This document shows positions 1 through 7,776 of a stretch of DNA of 64,000 nt, in pieces (the first letter of the stretch is position 1; each line of letters begins with the position of its first letter). Position numbers and translations under genes: made by a program. This stretch comes from Rhodobiaceae bacterium UBA4490 (GTDB lineage: Bacteria > Pseudomonadota > Alphaproteobacteria > Parvibaculales > Parvibaculaceae): positions 302,568 to 366,567 of the forward strand of contig DGNO01000006.1 of the NCBI GenBank assembly GCA_002389665.1. The letters run 5' to 3'. The notes under the pieces were generated by a model. That model was not told the origin of the DNA and did not search any database. It saw only the letters and a program-made list of their open reading frames with translations.

Positions 1-135
1 AAATTCGGTGAGCGGGGCAAAGCCCATATGAATGAGAAGGCGGCAGACGCCGCGCTGCACGGCAGCGGCGGTGGGAGACTGGCGTCCGTCCACAATGGCG
101 AAGTCGAGATCTTCATGCGTGATCTTGCCGCTCAT
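1..135 (-). CDS. mmcB: MmcB-like DNA repair protein (partial, N-terminus only)
   Basis: Only the first 45 codons are inside the window; the gene runs off the left edge. The visible N-terminus contains AAAVQRGVCRLLIHMGF, which resembles the 'VARGxCRLL..xGF' start of MmcB (COG5321), an alphaproteobacterial protein of mitomycin C resistance and DNA damage response with a nuclease-like fold. The start ATG overlaps the stop of the upstream phosphotransferase gene as ATGA (positions 135-132), so the two are probably co-translated. The nuclease-like core is outside the window, so the family call rests on the N-terminal signature alone. Confidence 0.6.
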   Translation of the reverse strand, partial: MSGKITHEDLDFAIVDGRQSPTAAAVQRGVCRLLIHMGFAPLTEF

Positions 136-1040
136 GCCGTCTCAATCCCGGCTTGATGAAGGCAGTGCTCGAGAAGCCCGCGCAGGCGCTGGGCGGTGCG
201 GATATGGGTGGAGGCTTCGATGGCATAGGAAGTGAGCGCATCGAGGGCCGCGCCAAGATAATAGCGCCGCCGGTCAAGCGCGCCGCCGCCTGCCTTATAG
301 CCGCGGAAAATCGCATCGCGCCAATCGGGCCGGATTTCAAAATGCCGCCATTCCGCCTCGCCCCAGCCAAGCCCGCATTCGGCCCAATCAAGAAGACCGA
401 ACCCGACCTCAGGATCATAGACCACGTTTTCAAGATGCAGATCGCCGTGCAGAAAAACCGGCGCGGCGGTCTCCTCCTCAAGGCCTTTGCCGATCATATC
501 CGCCATGGCCAGAAGCTCGGGCGCGGAAAGGCGCGGGCGGGCAAGTTGCAGAAACCGCTGCAAGGGATCGCCAGGTGCAGGATCAGGGGCAGGTAAGGCG
601 TGAAGCCCGGCAAGGGCGGCGCCCAGCTCCTCGCCCATTTCATCGGCGCTGCGCCGGGCAAGGGCCTGCGGGTGGGAAAGCGGCAGGCCGGTGAGTCTTT
701 CCATGCGCAGCCAGTGGCCGAGCGGACCATGCGGGCCGCTGACGCCCCTAAGGGGGCCATGCGCATGAAGACGCGGCGCGCGGAGGGACGCGGGCAGGGC
801 GGTGTCTTGCAAGTGCGTGAGTGCCAGCACCTCGCGCCGGAACGCGCCTTCGGCACCGCCGAGCGCGCGGCCTTGGCCGACGGTTTTCAGCACGCTGCCA
901 TCGCCAAGATCGAAGACGGGCCCGCGCAGCCCCGCGCCGATCACCGGCCAGGGCGCCGCGGGCAGCGCATGGCCGTCTTCCGCCAGTCTTTCATGCAAAG
1001 AACGGCTGAGCGCAGCGGCTTGGTCGGGACTGAGGATCAT
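132..1040 (-). CDS. Aminoglycoside phosphotransferase/fructosamine kinase-like protein
   Basis: A 302-residue protein of the APH/choline kinase fold. The catalytic loop is HGDLHLENVV, with His198-Gly-Asp200 and Asn205, followed by the metal-binding Asp218 in LLDWAECG. The N-lobe is weakly conserved, as is usual in this superfamily. It probably phosphorylates a small molecule, but the substrate cannot be read from sequence, and antibiotic resistance should not be assumed. It is expressed leftwards and overlaps mmcB by four bases (ATGA). A strong intrinsic terminator at 1101-1129 isolates it from the ferritin-like gene upstream, so its own promoter should lie in 1041-1100. Confidence 0.72.
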   Translation of the reverse strand: MILSPDQAAALSRSLHERLAEDGHALPAAPWPVIGAGLRGPVFDLGDGSVLKTVGQGRALGGAEGAFRREVLALTHLQDTALPASLRAPRLHAHGPLRGVSGPHGPLGHWLRMERLTGLPLSHPQALARRSADEMGEELGAALAGLHALPAPDPAPGDPLQRFLQLARPRLSAPELLAMADMIGKGLEEETAAPVFLHGDLHLENVVYDPEVGFGLLDWAECGLGWGEAEWRHFEIRPDWRDAIFRGYKAGGGALDRRRYYLGAALDALTSYAIEASTHIRTAQRLRGLLEHCLHQAGIETA

Positions 1041-1100
1041 GGTGCATCTTAAGGAGCGGGCGGGCGCCAGAGCAAGCAGGCAAAAAAGAGCAAGCGCATA

Positions 1101-1129
1101 AAAAAAGAGCGGCCCGGGGGCCGCTCTTT
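1101..1129 (-). terminator. Intrinsic terminator of the ferritin-like gene
   Basis: A perfect stem AAAGAGCGGCC / GGCCGCTCTTT. On the minus strand it is followed by a run of T, about 28 bases after the stop codon at 1157. Confidence 0.88.
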
Positions 1130-1156
1130 CACACCGAGGGAGGTGAGGATCGCTGC

Positions 1157-2284
1157 TTACTCGGCAGCGGATACTTTCGAAAGCGCGTCGGTATTTGCGC
1201 TGAAGTTGATCGTCTTGAGGTACTTGATACCTTCTTCGGCGATGTCGTCGCCGACCATCCGGTCGCCTTCGTCGCGCAGCTCGTCCATGTCCACATAGGT
1301 GGCATAGAAAGCTTTCGTGCGATCGGTGATGATGCCGGCTTTCAGCAGCGTCTTGATCAGCACGCGGAAGATGTTCGTGCCTTCCTTCATCTGCTCGCGG
1401 CGGTCATCGTCGGTCACCGCTTCGATCATTTCAGCCTGCACGGTTTCCCAGTCGAGGCCGAACTGCGGATAAAGCACTTTCTTCTGCTCGGGGTTCACGA
1501 GGTTGAAGAGCAGCGTCTGGAAGCAATGGGCGGCCCAATCCTCGATGATCTCCTGTTCTTCCTTGGAGAGTTTCGGGATCGTGCGGTCGGCCCAGATCTT
1601 GCCGAACTTGTGGTGGAAGGCTTCGTCCGTCATGACGAGCTGCGTCAGCTTGACGAGCAGCGGGTCGTTGGAGCGGGTGTAGAGCGAGGCGAAGGCGCCC
1701 ATGGCAAGGCCTTCGACCAGCATCTGCATGCCGACGATCTTTTTATAGACTTCCGGCGCATTCACGATGTCGGTGAGCAGATCGCCCAGCGTCTGGCCGA
1801 CCGGGAGCGGCTTGCCCCAGCGGGCCTGCACGTAGCGCGAGAAAGCCGTGACGTGACGGGCTTCTTCGCGCGTCTGGTTGGCGGCATATTCCTGTGCGCC
1901 CGGATCGCGCAGAATGTGGCAGAGGCTCGCGGAAAGGTTCAGCGCGCCTTGCTCGCCATGCAGAATGGCCGAAAGCATCCAGCGGGCGCTTTCGTTGGCG
2001 AAGCGGATTTTCTCTTTTTCGGAGAGCTTCTGGAAACAGGGCAGGCGGAGTTCGACGATGAACTCTTCCGGCATGATCATCTCGTTCTCCATGTCGAAGG
2101 ACTCGGAGAAGTCGATATATTTTTCGTCCAGCGGATCCCAGAAATGGTCATGGGTCGCGGAAATGATCTTGTCGAACGCCGTCGAACGCGCACCGTAGCG
2201 CTCGACATCCATCATGGCCGGAAAATCATCCGGCGCGACGGCATCATAAGCTTCGTCTTTGGTGATCTGACGAATGTCGGTCAT
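1157..2284 (-). CDS. Diiron ferritin-like domain protein
   Basis: A 375-residue soluble protein with a complete set of diiron carboxylate ligands in four-helix-bundle order: Glu111, Glu141-x-x-His144 (EEARH), Glu191, and Glu221-x-x-His224 (DEAFHH). This is the E...ExxH...E...ExxH pattern of ribonucleotide reductase R2, bacterial multicomponent monooxygenases and related oxidases. No reductase, coupling protein or RNR large subunit is adjacent, so it may be a stand-alone oxidase or oxygenase. The start ATG has a good ribosome site (GGAGG, five bases upstream). It is monocistronic: a terminator lies downstream and about 770 bases of non-coding DNA upstream. The substrate is unknown. A radical-bearing or Mn/Fe R2-like enzyme is an alternative. 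Confidence 0.75.
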   Translation of the reverse strand: MTDIRQITKDEAYDAVAPDDFPAMMDVERYGARSTAFDKIISATHDHFWDPLDEKYIDFSESFDMENEMIMPEEFIVELRLPCFQKLSEKEKIRFANESARWMLSAILHGEQGALNLSASLCHILRDPGAQEYAANQTREEARHVTAFSRYVQARWGKPLPVGQTLGDLLTDIVNAPEVYKKIVGMQMLVEGLAMGAFASLYTRSNDPLLVKLTQLVMTDEAFHHKFGKIWADRTIPKLSKEEQEIIEDWAAHCFQTLLFNLVNPEQKKVLYPQFGLDWETVQAEMIEAVTDDDRREQMKEGTNIFRVLIKTLLKAGIITDRTKAFYATYVDMDELRDEGDRMVGDDIAEEGIKYLKTINFSANTDALSKVSAAE

Positions 2285-3053
2285 TTAGTCCTCCAGAAGC
2301 GGCACAATGGCAAAGCGCCCGGTTTATTCCGGCGTCTCCACCCGATTGAACGCCAAGGCGCGCCCGGCCCTTAATTCAGGCCTTCAAAAGCTACGCCGTC
2401 GTTCCCTACCAGATTGTCAAGATAGGGGGCGGCACGGGGGCTTTCAAGATAAAAATGACGGGTGTGTCATCTTTCCATTAAGCATAGTTATCGTAAGCTT
2501 ATCAAAGCTGAGTGAAGAGCAGGCCTGAGGCCTTTGGGAGGCCTTTGGCAGGGCTGGCTAGGGTAAATTGGTTAAAATTGGAGCAATCGGGAGCCGGGGG
2601 AGATGGCCCGGGCGGCGGCGGCGGCGAAAGAGAAGGTAAACGGCCTGCGGCGCAGCGTCCCTTTTTGTGTGTGCGGCGTTACATTTCCCGAAAAACTGTG
2701 CTATCGAGCGTCAGGTTGGGCGAAAACTGCAAGCCAATTCAGGCACCATAATGCTAGTCTGCTCAGCCGGGGACGTAAGAAAAAGAACCGGGAAACCGGC
2801 AGCGGGAACAAACATGGGAGGGGGTCCGACTGTTGCGTATGCGACTGGCGTAGCACCTAGAACGATCAGGAAAGAGCACCTGTGTAACAGGACAATCTGA
2901 CCCGGTCACACCCCCCGACAGTTTGATGACCAACCCCCGCACTTGATGCGTGGACGGATGATCTGTCCTTGCATGAAGCGGCGGGTCGCGGGAGCGTTTA
3001 TAAGTAAATAAGGGGGCTGCGCAGGTGCGCAGCTTAGGAAACGGGATAGGTCC
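2285..3053. other. Long divergent intergenic region without a credible gene
   Basis: About 770 bases between the divergent ferritin-like and RND genes. Short frames exist, but none has a convincing ribosome site or protein character. It holds three copies of AGGCCT near 2521-2545 and a short hairpin CTGCGCA-GG-TGCGCAG at about 3017-3032, just before the RND start. It should contain both promoters. I recognise no riboswitch or RNA gene, but a small RNA could be missed. Confidence 0.5.
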
Positions 3054-5414
3054 ATGGTCAAGTTTTTGGAAGCCTTAGTCTTCAAGACACGCGCGCTCAT
3101 TCTCGCGTGTCTTGCCGTATTCACGGTGATTTGCGGCTACTCAGCCGTGCAGCTGAGTTTGGATGCGGGCTTCGACAAGCAGCTGCCCAACGGGCACGAG
3201 TACATCCAGACGTTCCAGGAATATCGTGAGAAGCTTTTCGGCTCGAACCGCATCATCGTGGTTCTGGAAGCCAAGGAAGGCTCGATCTGGAACAAGGAAT
3301 TTTTCCAGACATACAAGAATCTCACGGACGACATTTTCTTCCTGCCCGGCGTCGCCCGTCACACCGTGACGAGCCTTTGGACCCCGAACACCCGTTACCT
3401 TGAAATTACCGAAGAAGGGATCCGGGCCGACGACGTGATCGGCGGGACGGTGACCGCCGAGACGATGACCGAGGACGACCTCGGTAACATCGAAAACAAC
3501 GTCATTCGCGGCGGCTTCGTCGGCCGCCTGGTCGCGGAAGATTTCACGGCGGCGATGATCACCGCCGAGCTTCTGGAATATAACCCGCAGACCCAGAAGA
3601 AACTCGACTATTTCGATCTGGCCGCGAAGCTGGAGAAAGAAATCCGCTCCAAGTATGAAGTCGAAGGCGGGGACTACAATGTCCGCATCATCGGCTTTGC
3701 CAAACTGATCGGCGACATTGCCGACGGGGCGCAGACGGTGGTGATCTTCTTCATCGCCGCCTTCATTCTGACGGTGCTGTCGGTTTACCTCTATTCGCGC
3801 TCTGCGATCCTGACCTTCCTGCCGCTCTTCTGTTCTCTGACCTCGCTGGTCTGGCAGTTCGGCATTCTGCACTTCCTTGGCTACGGGCTCGACCCGCTGG
3901 CTATTCTCGTGCCCTTCCTCGTCTTTGCCATCGGGGTGAGCCACGGGGTGCAGCAGATCAACCTGATCACGGCGGAAATCAGCCGCGGGGCGAATGCCGA
4001 AGAAGCGGCCCGCTCGAGCTTCTCGGGTCTTCTGATCCCCGGCACCATGGCGCTGGTGACGGACCTTGTGGGTTTCGGCACGCTTTACATGATCGAAATT
4101 CAGATGATCCAGGAACTGGCCATCACCGCCTCTATCGGTGTGGCGCTGAAGATCATCACCAACCTTCTCATGCTGCCCATCCTGGCAAGCTACTTCACCT
4201 TCGATGAAGGCTTTGCCGGCCGCGTGGCCCGCGCCCGCGAATTCCGCATGAAGATCATGAACGTGCTGGGCAATATCGCGAACCCGAAAACGGCGGTCGT
4301 GACCTTCCTCATCTCTGTGACGCTCTTCGTGGTGGCAGTAATCGAAAGCCAGAACCGGCATGTGGGCGCGCTGCACCCCGGCTCGCCGGAACTGAAAGAC
4401 GATGCCCGCTATAATGTCGACTCCAACGTCATTGCCGGCAAGTTCGCGCTCGGCCTCAACCTCTTGACCGTGGTTGTGGAGACGCCGTCCGAATCCTGTA
4501 TCAAATATCCTTACATGGAATATTTGAACCGCTTCTCCTGGTACATGCAGAACGTGGATGGCGTATCGCTGGTTCTCTCGCTGCCTTATGCGGCCAAGAA
4601 CTCGTCTTCGGGCTGGAACGAAGGGAACCTGAAATGGCGGGCGCTGCCGCGCAATCAGTTCGCGCTGGTGCAGGCCGTGGGCCCCGTGCCGCCTTCGACG
4701 GGTCTTCTCAATCAGGACTGCTCGGTGCTCTCGCAGTTGATCTTCCTGGAAGACTCGAAAGCGACGACGATCGAAACGGCGGTCGAGGCGGTGAAAGAAT
4801 ACCGTGCCGAGAACCCGCTTGAAGGTGTCACGATCCGTCTTGCCTCGGGCAATATGGGCGTGCAGGCCGCAGTGAACGATGCCATCGAGGAAGCCGAGCT
4901 TCCGATGATCCTCTGGGTCTATGTGGCGATCGTAGCGCTGGTGATCCTGACCTACCGCGACTGGCGCGCGACGGTGGCCTGTACGGTGCCGCTGACCTTC
5001 GCCACGTTCTTCGGCTACTGGTTCATGGAGATCCTGCAGATCGGCCTGACGGTGGCGACGCTGCCGGTGATCGTGCTGGCGGTCGGCCTTGGCGTGGACT
5101 ACGCGTTCTATATCTACAACCGCGTGCAGTTCCACCTGGCCGAAGGGTTCAATGTGACGGATGCCTACAAGCAGACGCTGCATGAAACCGGCATGGCCGT
5201 GGTCTTCACCGCCATCACCATGGCGATCGGTGTGTCGACCTGGACCTTCTCGCCGCTGAAATTCCAGGCGGATATGGGCCTGCTGCTGACCTTCATGTTC
5301 ATGACCAACATGATCATGGCGATCACCACGCTACCTTCCATCGCGGTGATCCTGGACATGGTCTTCCCGCGCAAAAAGCCGGTGAAAGCGCCGTCCGGCG
5401 CGCTCGCCCACTAA
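3054..5414 (+). CDS. MMPL/RND-family transporter permease
   Basis: A 786-residue inner-membrane protein of the RND superfamily, MMPL type. It has the duplicated layout: one N-terminal membrane segment (about residues 14-33), a large periplasmic loop, a five-to-six-helix block (about 228-375), then the same again (helix near 418, second loop, helices at about 635-765). Charged helix residues sit in the usual proton-relay regions (VSHG in the first half, VGLGVDYAF in the second). The family exports lipids or other hydrophobic compounds. No periplasmic adaptor or outer-membrane channel is nearby, so the lipid-export variety is more likely than tripartite drug efflux. The ribosome site before the ATG is weak (GGGATAG). 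The substrate is unknown. Confidence 0.82.
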   Translation: MVKFLEALVFKTRALILACLAVFTVICGYSAVQLSLDAGFDKQLPNGHEYIQTFQEYREKLFGSNRIIVVLEAKEGSIWNKEFFQTYKNLTDDIFFLPGVARHTVTSLWTPNTRYLEITEEGIRADDVIGGTVTAETMTEDDLGNIENNVIRGGFVGRLVAEDFTAAMITAELLEYNPQTQKKLDYFDLAAKLEKEIRSKYEVEGGDYNVRIIGFAKLIGDIADGAQTVVIFFIAAFILTVLSVYLYSRSAILTFLPLFCSLTSLVWQFGILHFLGYGLDPLAILVPFLVFAIGVSHGVQQINLITAEISRGANAEEAARSSFSGLLIPGTMALVTDLVGFGTLYMIEIQMIQELAITASIGVALKIITNLLMLPILASYFTFDEGFAGRVARAREFRMKIMNVLGNIANPKTAVVTFLISVTLFVVAVIESQNRHVGALHPGSPELKDDARYNVDSNVIAGKFALGLNLLTVVVETPSESCIKYPYMEYLNRFSWYMQNVDGVSLVLSLPYAAKNSSSGWNEGNLKWRALPRNQFALVQAVGPVPPSTGLLNQDCSVLSQLIFLEDSKATTIETAVEAVKEYRAENPLEGVTIRLASGNMGVQAAVNDAIEEAELPMILWVYVAIVALVILTYRDWRATVACTVPLTFATFFGYWFMEILQIGLTVATLPVIVLAVGLGVDYAFYIYNRVQFHLAEGFNVTDAYKQTLHETGMAVVFTAITMAIGVSTWTFSPLKFQADMGLLLTFMFMTNMIMAITTLPSIAVILDMVFPRKKPVKAPSGALAH

Positions 5415-5463
5415 GCGGGAAACGGACCGGGTGTTTGATCCCGATCAAAACAAGTGTTGAGAT

Positions 5464-5497
5464 GACGCCGCCGAGGGACATTTGCCTTCGGCGGCGT
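5464..5497 (+). terminator. Probable terminator of the RND gene
   Basis: Stem ACGCCGCCG / CGGCGGCGT, with an additional GG/CC pair and a one-base bulge, 50 bases after the stop codon. The U-tract is poor (TTATCATTT), so termination may be partial. Confidence 0.5.
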
Positions 5498-5600
5498 TAT
5501 CATTTCCGGGCCGGGACAAGAACGCGGCCAGCACGGGTAAGCACAGGCAGCGCTGCCGGCTGGGCTGGGCGGCAAGGGCCCCGCAAAAGGAGGAACGCAT

Positions 5601-6056
5601 ATGTTGGACCGTATCTTGAATTTCATTGCCCGGGGACCGGCCGCGCCCGCCCCGCAATTGGAAAGCGCCGCAACCCGGCGCGAGCTGGCGGCGGCGGCCT
5701 TGATGGTCGAGGCGGCGCGGCTCGATAAAAGCTTCGATGCCGCCGAGCGTGCGGCGATCATCCGTGTGGTGAAAGAGCGCTTCAGCCTGTCGCCGGAAGA
5801 TGCGACCGAGCTTGTGGCAGTGGCCGAACAGGCCGAGCGGCGCAATTACGACCCCTGGGTCTTCGTCGAGACGGTGAAACGGTCTTTCTCCGAGGAAGAG
5901 AAAAAGGACCTTCTAAAGGCGCTCTGGGAAGTCGCCTATGCCGATGGAGGGCTGCATAAGTTCGAAAGCTATCTCGTCAATCACGTCTCCAAGCAATTGG
6001 AGCTGACCAAGGAAGATTGCGAGACCGCTCGTAAAGCGGCCGAACAAGCCGCCTGA
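5601..6056 (+). CDS. TerB-like tellurite-resistance-type protein
   Basis: A 151-residue all-helical cytoplasmic protein matching the TerB/COG4103 family. It has two acidic helical repeats with the family pattern 'AAALMVEAARLD' near the N-terminus and 'LLKALWEVAYADGGLHKFE' in the middle; the acidic residues are the likely metal-binding positions. The start has a clear ribosome site (AAAAGGAGG, seven bases upstream of the ATG). No other ter genes are present, so a role in tellurite resistance is not supported; many such orphans are housekeeping proteins of unknown function. It ends in a strong terminator before the catalase gene. Confidence 0.72.
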   Translation: MLDRILNFIARGPAAPAPQLESAATRRELAAAALMVEAARLDKSFDAAERAAIIRVVKERFSLSPEDATELVAVAEQAERRNYDPWVFVETVKRSFSEEEKKDLLKALWEVAYADGGLHKFESYLVNHVSKQLELTKEDCETARKAAEQAA

Positions 6057-6104
6057 AGGGCCGCATCTGTATAACCGGCGCAAATCCGCCAATCGGGACG
6101 AAAG

Positions 6105-6137
6105 AAGGAGAGGCGGTGCCTCTCCTTTTGTTTTTTA
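6105..6137 (+). terminator. Intrinsic terminator of the TerB-like gene
   Basis: A ten-base-pair perfect stem (AAGGAGAGGC / GCCTCTCCTT) with a GGT loop, followed by TTTTGTTTTTT. Confidence 0.93.
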
Positions 6138-6150
6138 GAATTATTATAAT
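6134..6150 (+). promoter_or_regulatory. Irr-like (iron control element) box upstream of catalase
   Basis: TTTAGAA-TTA-TTATAAT matches the alphaproteobacterial ICE consensus TTTAGAA-N3-TTCTAAA at 12 of 14 fixed positions. It ends five bases before the predicted -35. It overlaps the T-rich tail of the preceding terminator, so a chance match in AT-rich DNA is possible. Confidence 0.4.
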
Positions 6151-6155
6151 ATACC

Positions 6156-6184
6156 TTGACGCCCAGGCGCTCACCTCTTACATT
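6156..6184 (+). promoter_or_regulatory. Sigma-70-type promoter of the catalase gene
   Basis: TTGACG (6156-6161), a 17-base spacer, then TACATT (6179-6184). Transcription would start near 6191, giving a short leader of about 30 bases. Confidence 0.65.
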
Positions 6185-6209
6185 GGAATTGTTCTAAACA
6201 AAATTCCAA
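6183..6209 (+). promoter_or_regulatory. Inverted repeat over the catalase transcription start
   Basis: TTGGAATT and AATTCCAA form perfect eight-base arms around an 11-base spacer. The repeat covers the end of the -10 and the expected start site, where a repressor would block transcription. The regulator is unknown; the site does not fit the OxyR ATAG-N7-CTAT pattern. Confidence 0.45.
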
Positions 6210-6221
6210 GGGGAATGAGCC

Positions 6222-7679
6222 ATGTCCGAGAAGCCGCGTTTGACGACCGCCGGCGGCGCGCCGGTCGCCGATAATCAGAATTCCATGACGGCCGGTCCGC
6301 GCGGCCCGCTTTTGATGCAGGATGTGCATCTCATCGAGAAGCTCGCCCATTTCAACCGCGAGCGTATCCCCGAGCGCGTCGTTCATGCCAAAGGCTCGGG
6401 CGCCTTCGGCACCTTCACGGTGACGAACGACATTTCCAAATACACCAAGGCGAAGATTTTCGGCGAAGTAGGCAAGAAGACGGAAATGCTGGCGCGCTTT
6501 TCAACCGTTGCCGGGGAAGCGGGCGCGGCGGATGCCGAGCGCGACGTGCGCGGCTTCGCGCTCAAATTCTATACCGAGGAAGGCAACTGGGATCTGGTCG
6601 GCAACAACACGCCGGTCTTCTTCATCCGCGATCCGCTGAAATTCCCCGACTTCATTCACTCGCAAAAGCGCGATCCGAAAAGCCATTTGCGCTCCGGCAC
6701 GATGCAGTGGGATTTCTGGTCTCATTCGCCCGAAAGCCTGCATCAGGTGACGATCCTCTTTTCCGAGCGCGGCCAGCCGAAAACGCTGCGCCATATGAAC
6801 GGCTATGGCAGCCACACCTATTCTTTCATCAATCAAGAAAATGAACGCTTCTGGGTGAAGTTCCACTTCAAGACCATGCAGGGCATCGAAACCAATAGCG
6901 GCGATGAAGTGGCAAAGCTCATCGGCGAGGACCGGGAAAGCCACCAGCGCGATCTCTTCACCTCGATCGAGAAGGGCGATTATCCCAAATGGCGGCTGAT
7001 GGTGCAGATCATGCCCGAGGCTGAGGCGGAAAAGACCTGGTACAACCCCTTCGATCTCACCAAGGTCTGGCCGCATGGCGATTATCCGCTCATCGAAGTC
7101 GGCATCATGGAACTCAACCGCAATCCGGAGAATTATTTCGCAGATATCGAGCAGGCTGCGTTCGAGCCCAATAACACGGTGCCCGGCATCGGCTTCTCGC
7201 CGGACAAGATGCTGCAGTCGCGTCTCTTTGCCTATCAGGATGCGCACCGCTACCGGCTCGGCGTCAATTATACGCAGATCCCGGCCAACAAGCCGCGCTG
7301 CCCGGTGCATTCCTATCAGCGCGACGGGGCGATGCGGGTGGACGGCAATGGCGGGGCGGCGCCGGTCTATGAACCCAACAGTTTCGGCGGGCCGGTGGAT
7401 GCTGCGCGCTTCAAAGAACCGCCGCTGAAAATTTCCGGCGATGCGGATCATTACGATCACCGCGAAGGCAATGATGATTACCGCCAGGCGGGCGATCTCT
7501 TCCGCCTGATGAACGAGGCGCAGAAGAAACATCTCCTCGACGCCATTGCCGGTGCCATGGACGGCGTGCCGGAAGAGATTCAGCGCCGCCAGATCGGCCA
7601 TTTTCTGAAAGCCGACAAGGCTTACGGGGAAGGTGTCGCAAGCCGCCTCGGCATCCCGGTTGCAGACGCCGCCGAATAG
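6222..7679 (+). CDS. katA: Monofunctional haem catalase
   Basis: A 485-residue small-subunit catalase converting hydrogen peroxide to water and oxygen. The active-site His55 lies in [12 protein letters not shown], the distal Asn128 in [10 protein letters not shown], and the proximal haem-ligand Tyr338 in [14 protein letters not shown]. The length and the absence of a C-terminal flavodoxin-like extension place it with the small-subunit clade. There is no signal peptide, so it is cytoplasmic. A good ribosome site (AAGGGGA) precedes the ATG. It is monocistronic, with its own promoter, a possible iron-control box and an inverted-repeat operator upstream, and a strong terminator downstream. No oxyR gene lies next to it. 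The symbol is by family; the strain's own naming could differ. Confidence 0.95.
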   Translation: MSEKPRLTTAGGAPVADNQNSMTAGPRGPLLMQDVHLIEKLAHFNRERIPERVVHAKGSGAFGTFTVTNDISKYTKAKIFGEVGKKTEMLARFSTVAGEAGAADAERDVRGFALKFYTEEGNWDLVGNNTPVFFIRDPLKFPDFIHSQKRDPKSHLRSGTMQWDFWSHSPESLHQVTILFSERGQPKTLRHMNGYGSHTYSFINQENERFWVKFHFKTMQGIETNSGDEVAKLIGEDRESHQRDLFTSIEKGDYPKWRLMVQIMPEAEAEKTWYNPFDLTKVWPHGDYPLIEVGIMELNRNPENYFADIEQAAFEPNNTVPGIGFSPDKMLQSRLFAYQDAHRYRLGVNYTQIPANKPRCPVHSYQRDGAMRVDGNGGAAPVYEPNSFGGPVDAARFKEPPLKISGDADHYDHREGNDDYRQAGDLFRLMNEAQKKHLLDAIAGAMDGVPEEIQRRQIGHFLKADKAYGEGVASRLGIPVADAAE

Positions 7680-7731
7680 GTTTGGCTAATCAAAGAGCAG
7701 GCGCCGGTTCCAAGCCATAAGGCGCCTCTTG

Positions 7732-7773
7732 AAGCCCGTGACCCTCCAGCTCCCTGGGTCACGGGCTTTTCTT
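7732..7773 (+). terminator. Intrinsic terminator of the catalase gene
   Basis: A 13-base-pair perfect stem (AAGCCCGTGACCC / GGGTCACGGGCTT) and a TTTTCTTT tract. It stands between two convergent genes and may also slow transcription of the protease gene from the other side. Confidence 0.9.
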
Positions 7774-7776
7774 TGC

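Noticed and set aside
2307..2900. Short frames in the long region before the RND gene
   Set aside because: Composition is Arg/Ser-rich in several overlapping frames, with no ribosome site and no recognisable protein feature.
3141..5183. A 680-codon open frame antisense to the RND gene
   Set aside because: It is a His/Arg-rich frame mirrored from a strongly biased high-GC gene; it has no domain, no ribosome site, and the sense gene is certain.
5601..6056. A tellurite-resistance operon
   Set aside because: Only a TerB-like gene is present; no terC, terD or terZ genes are adjacent.
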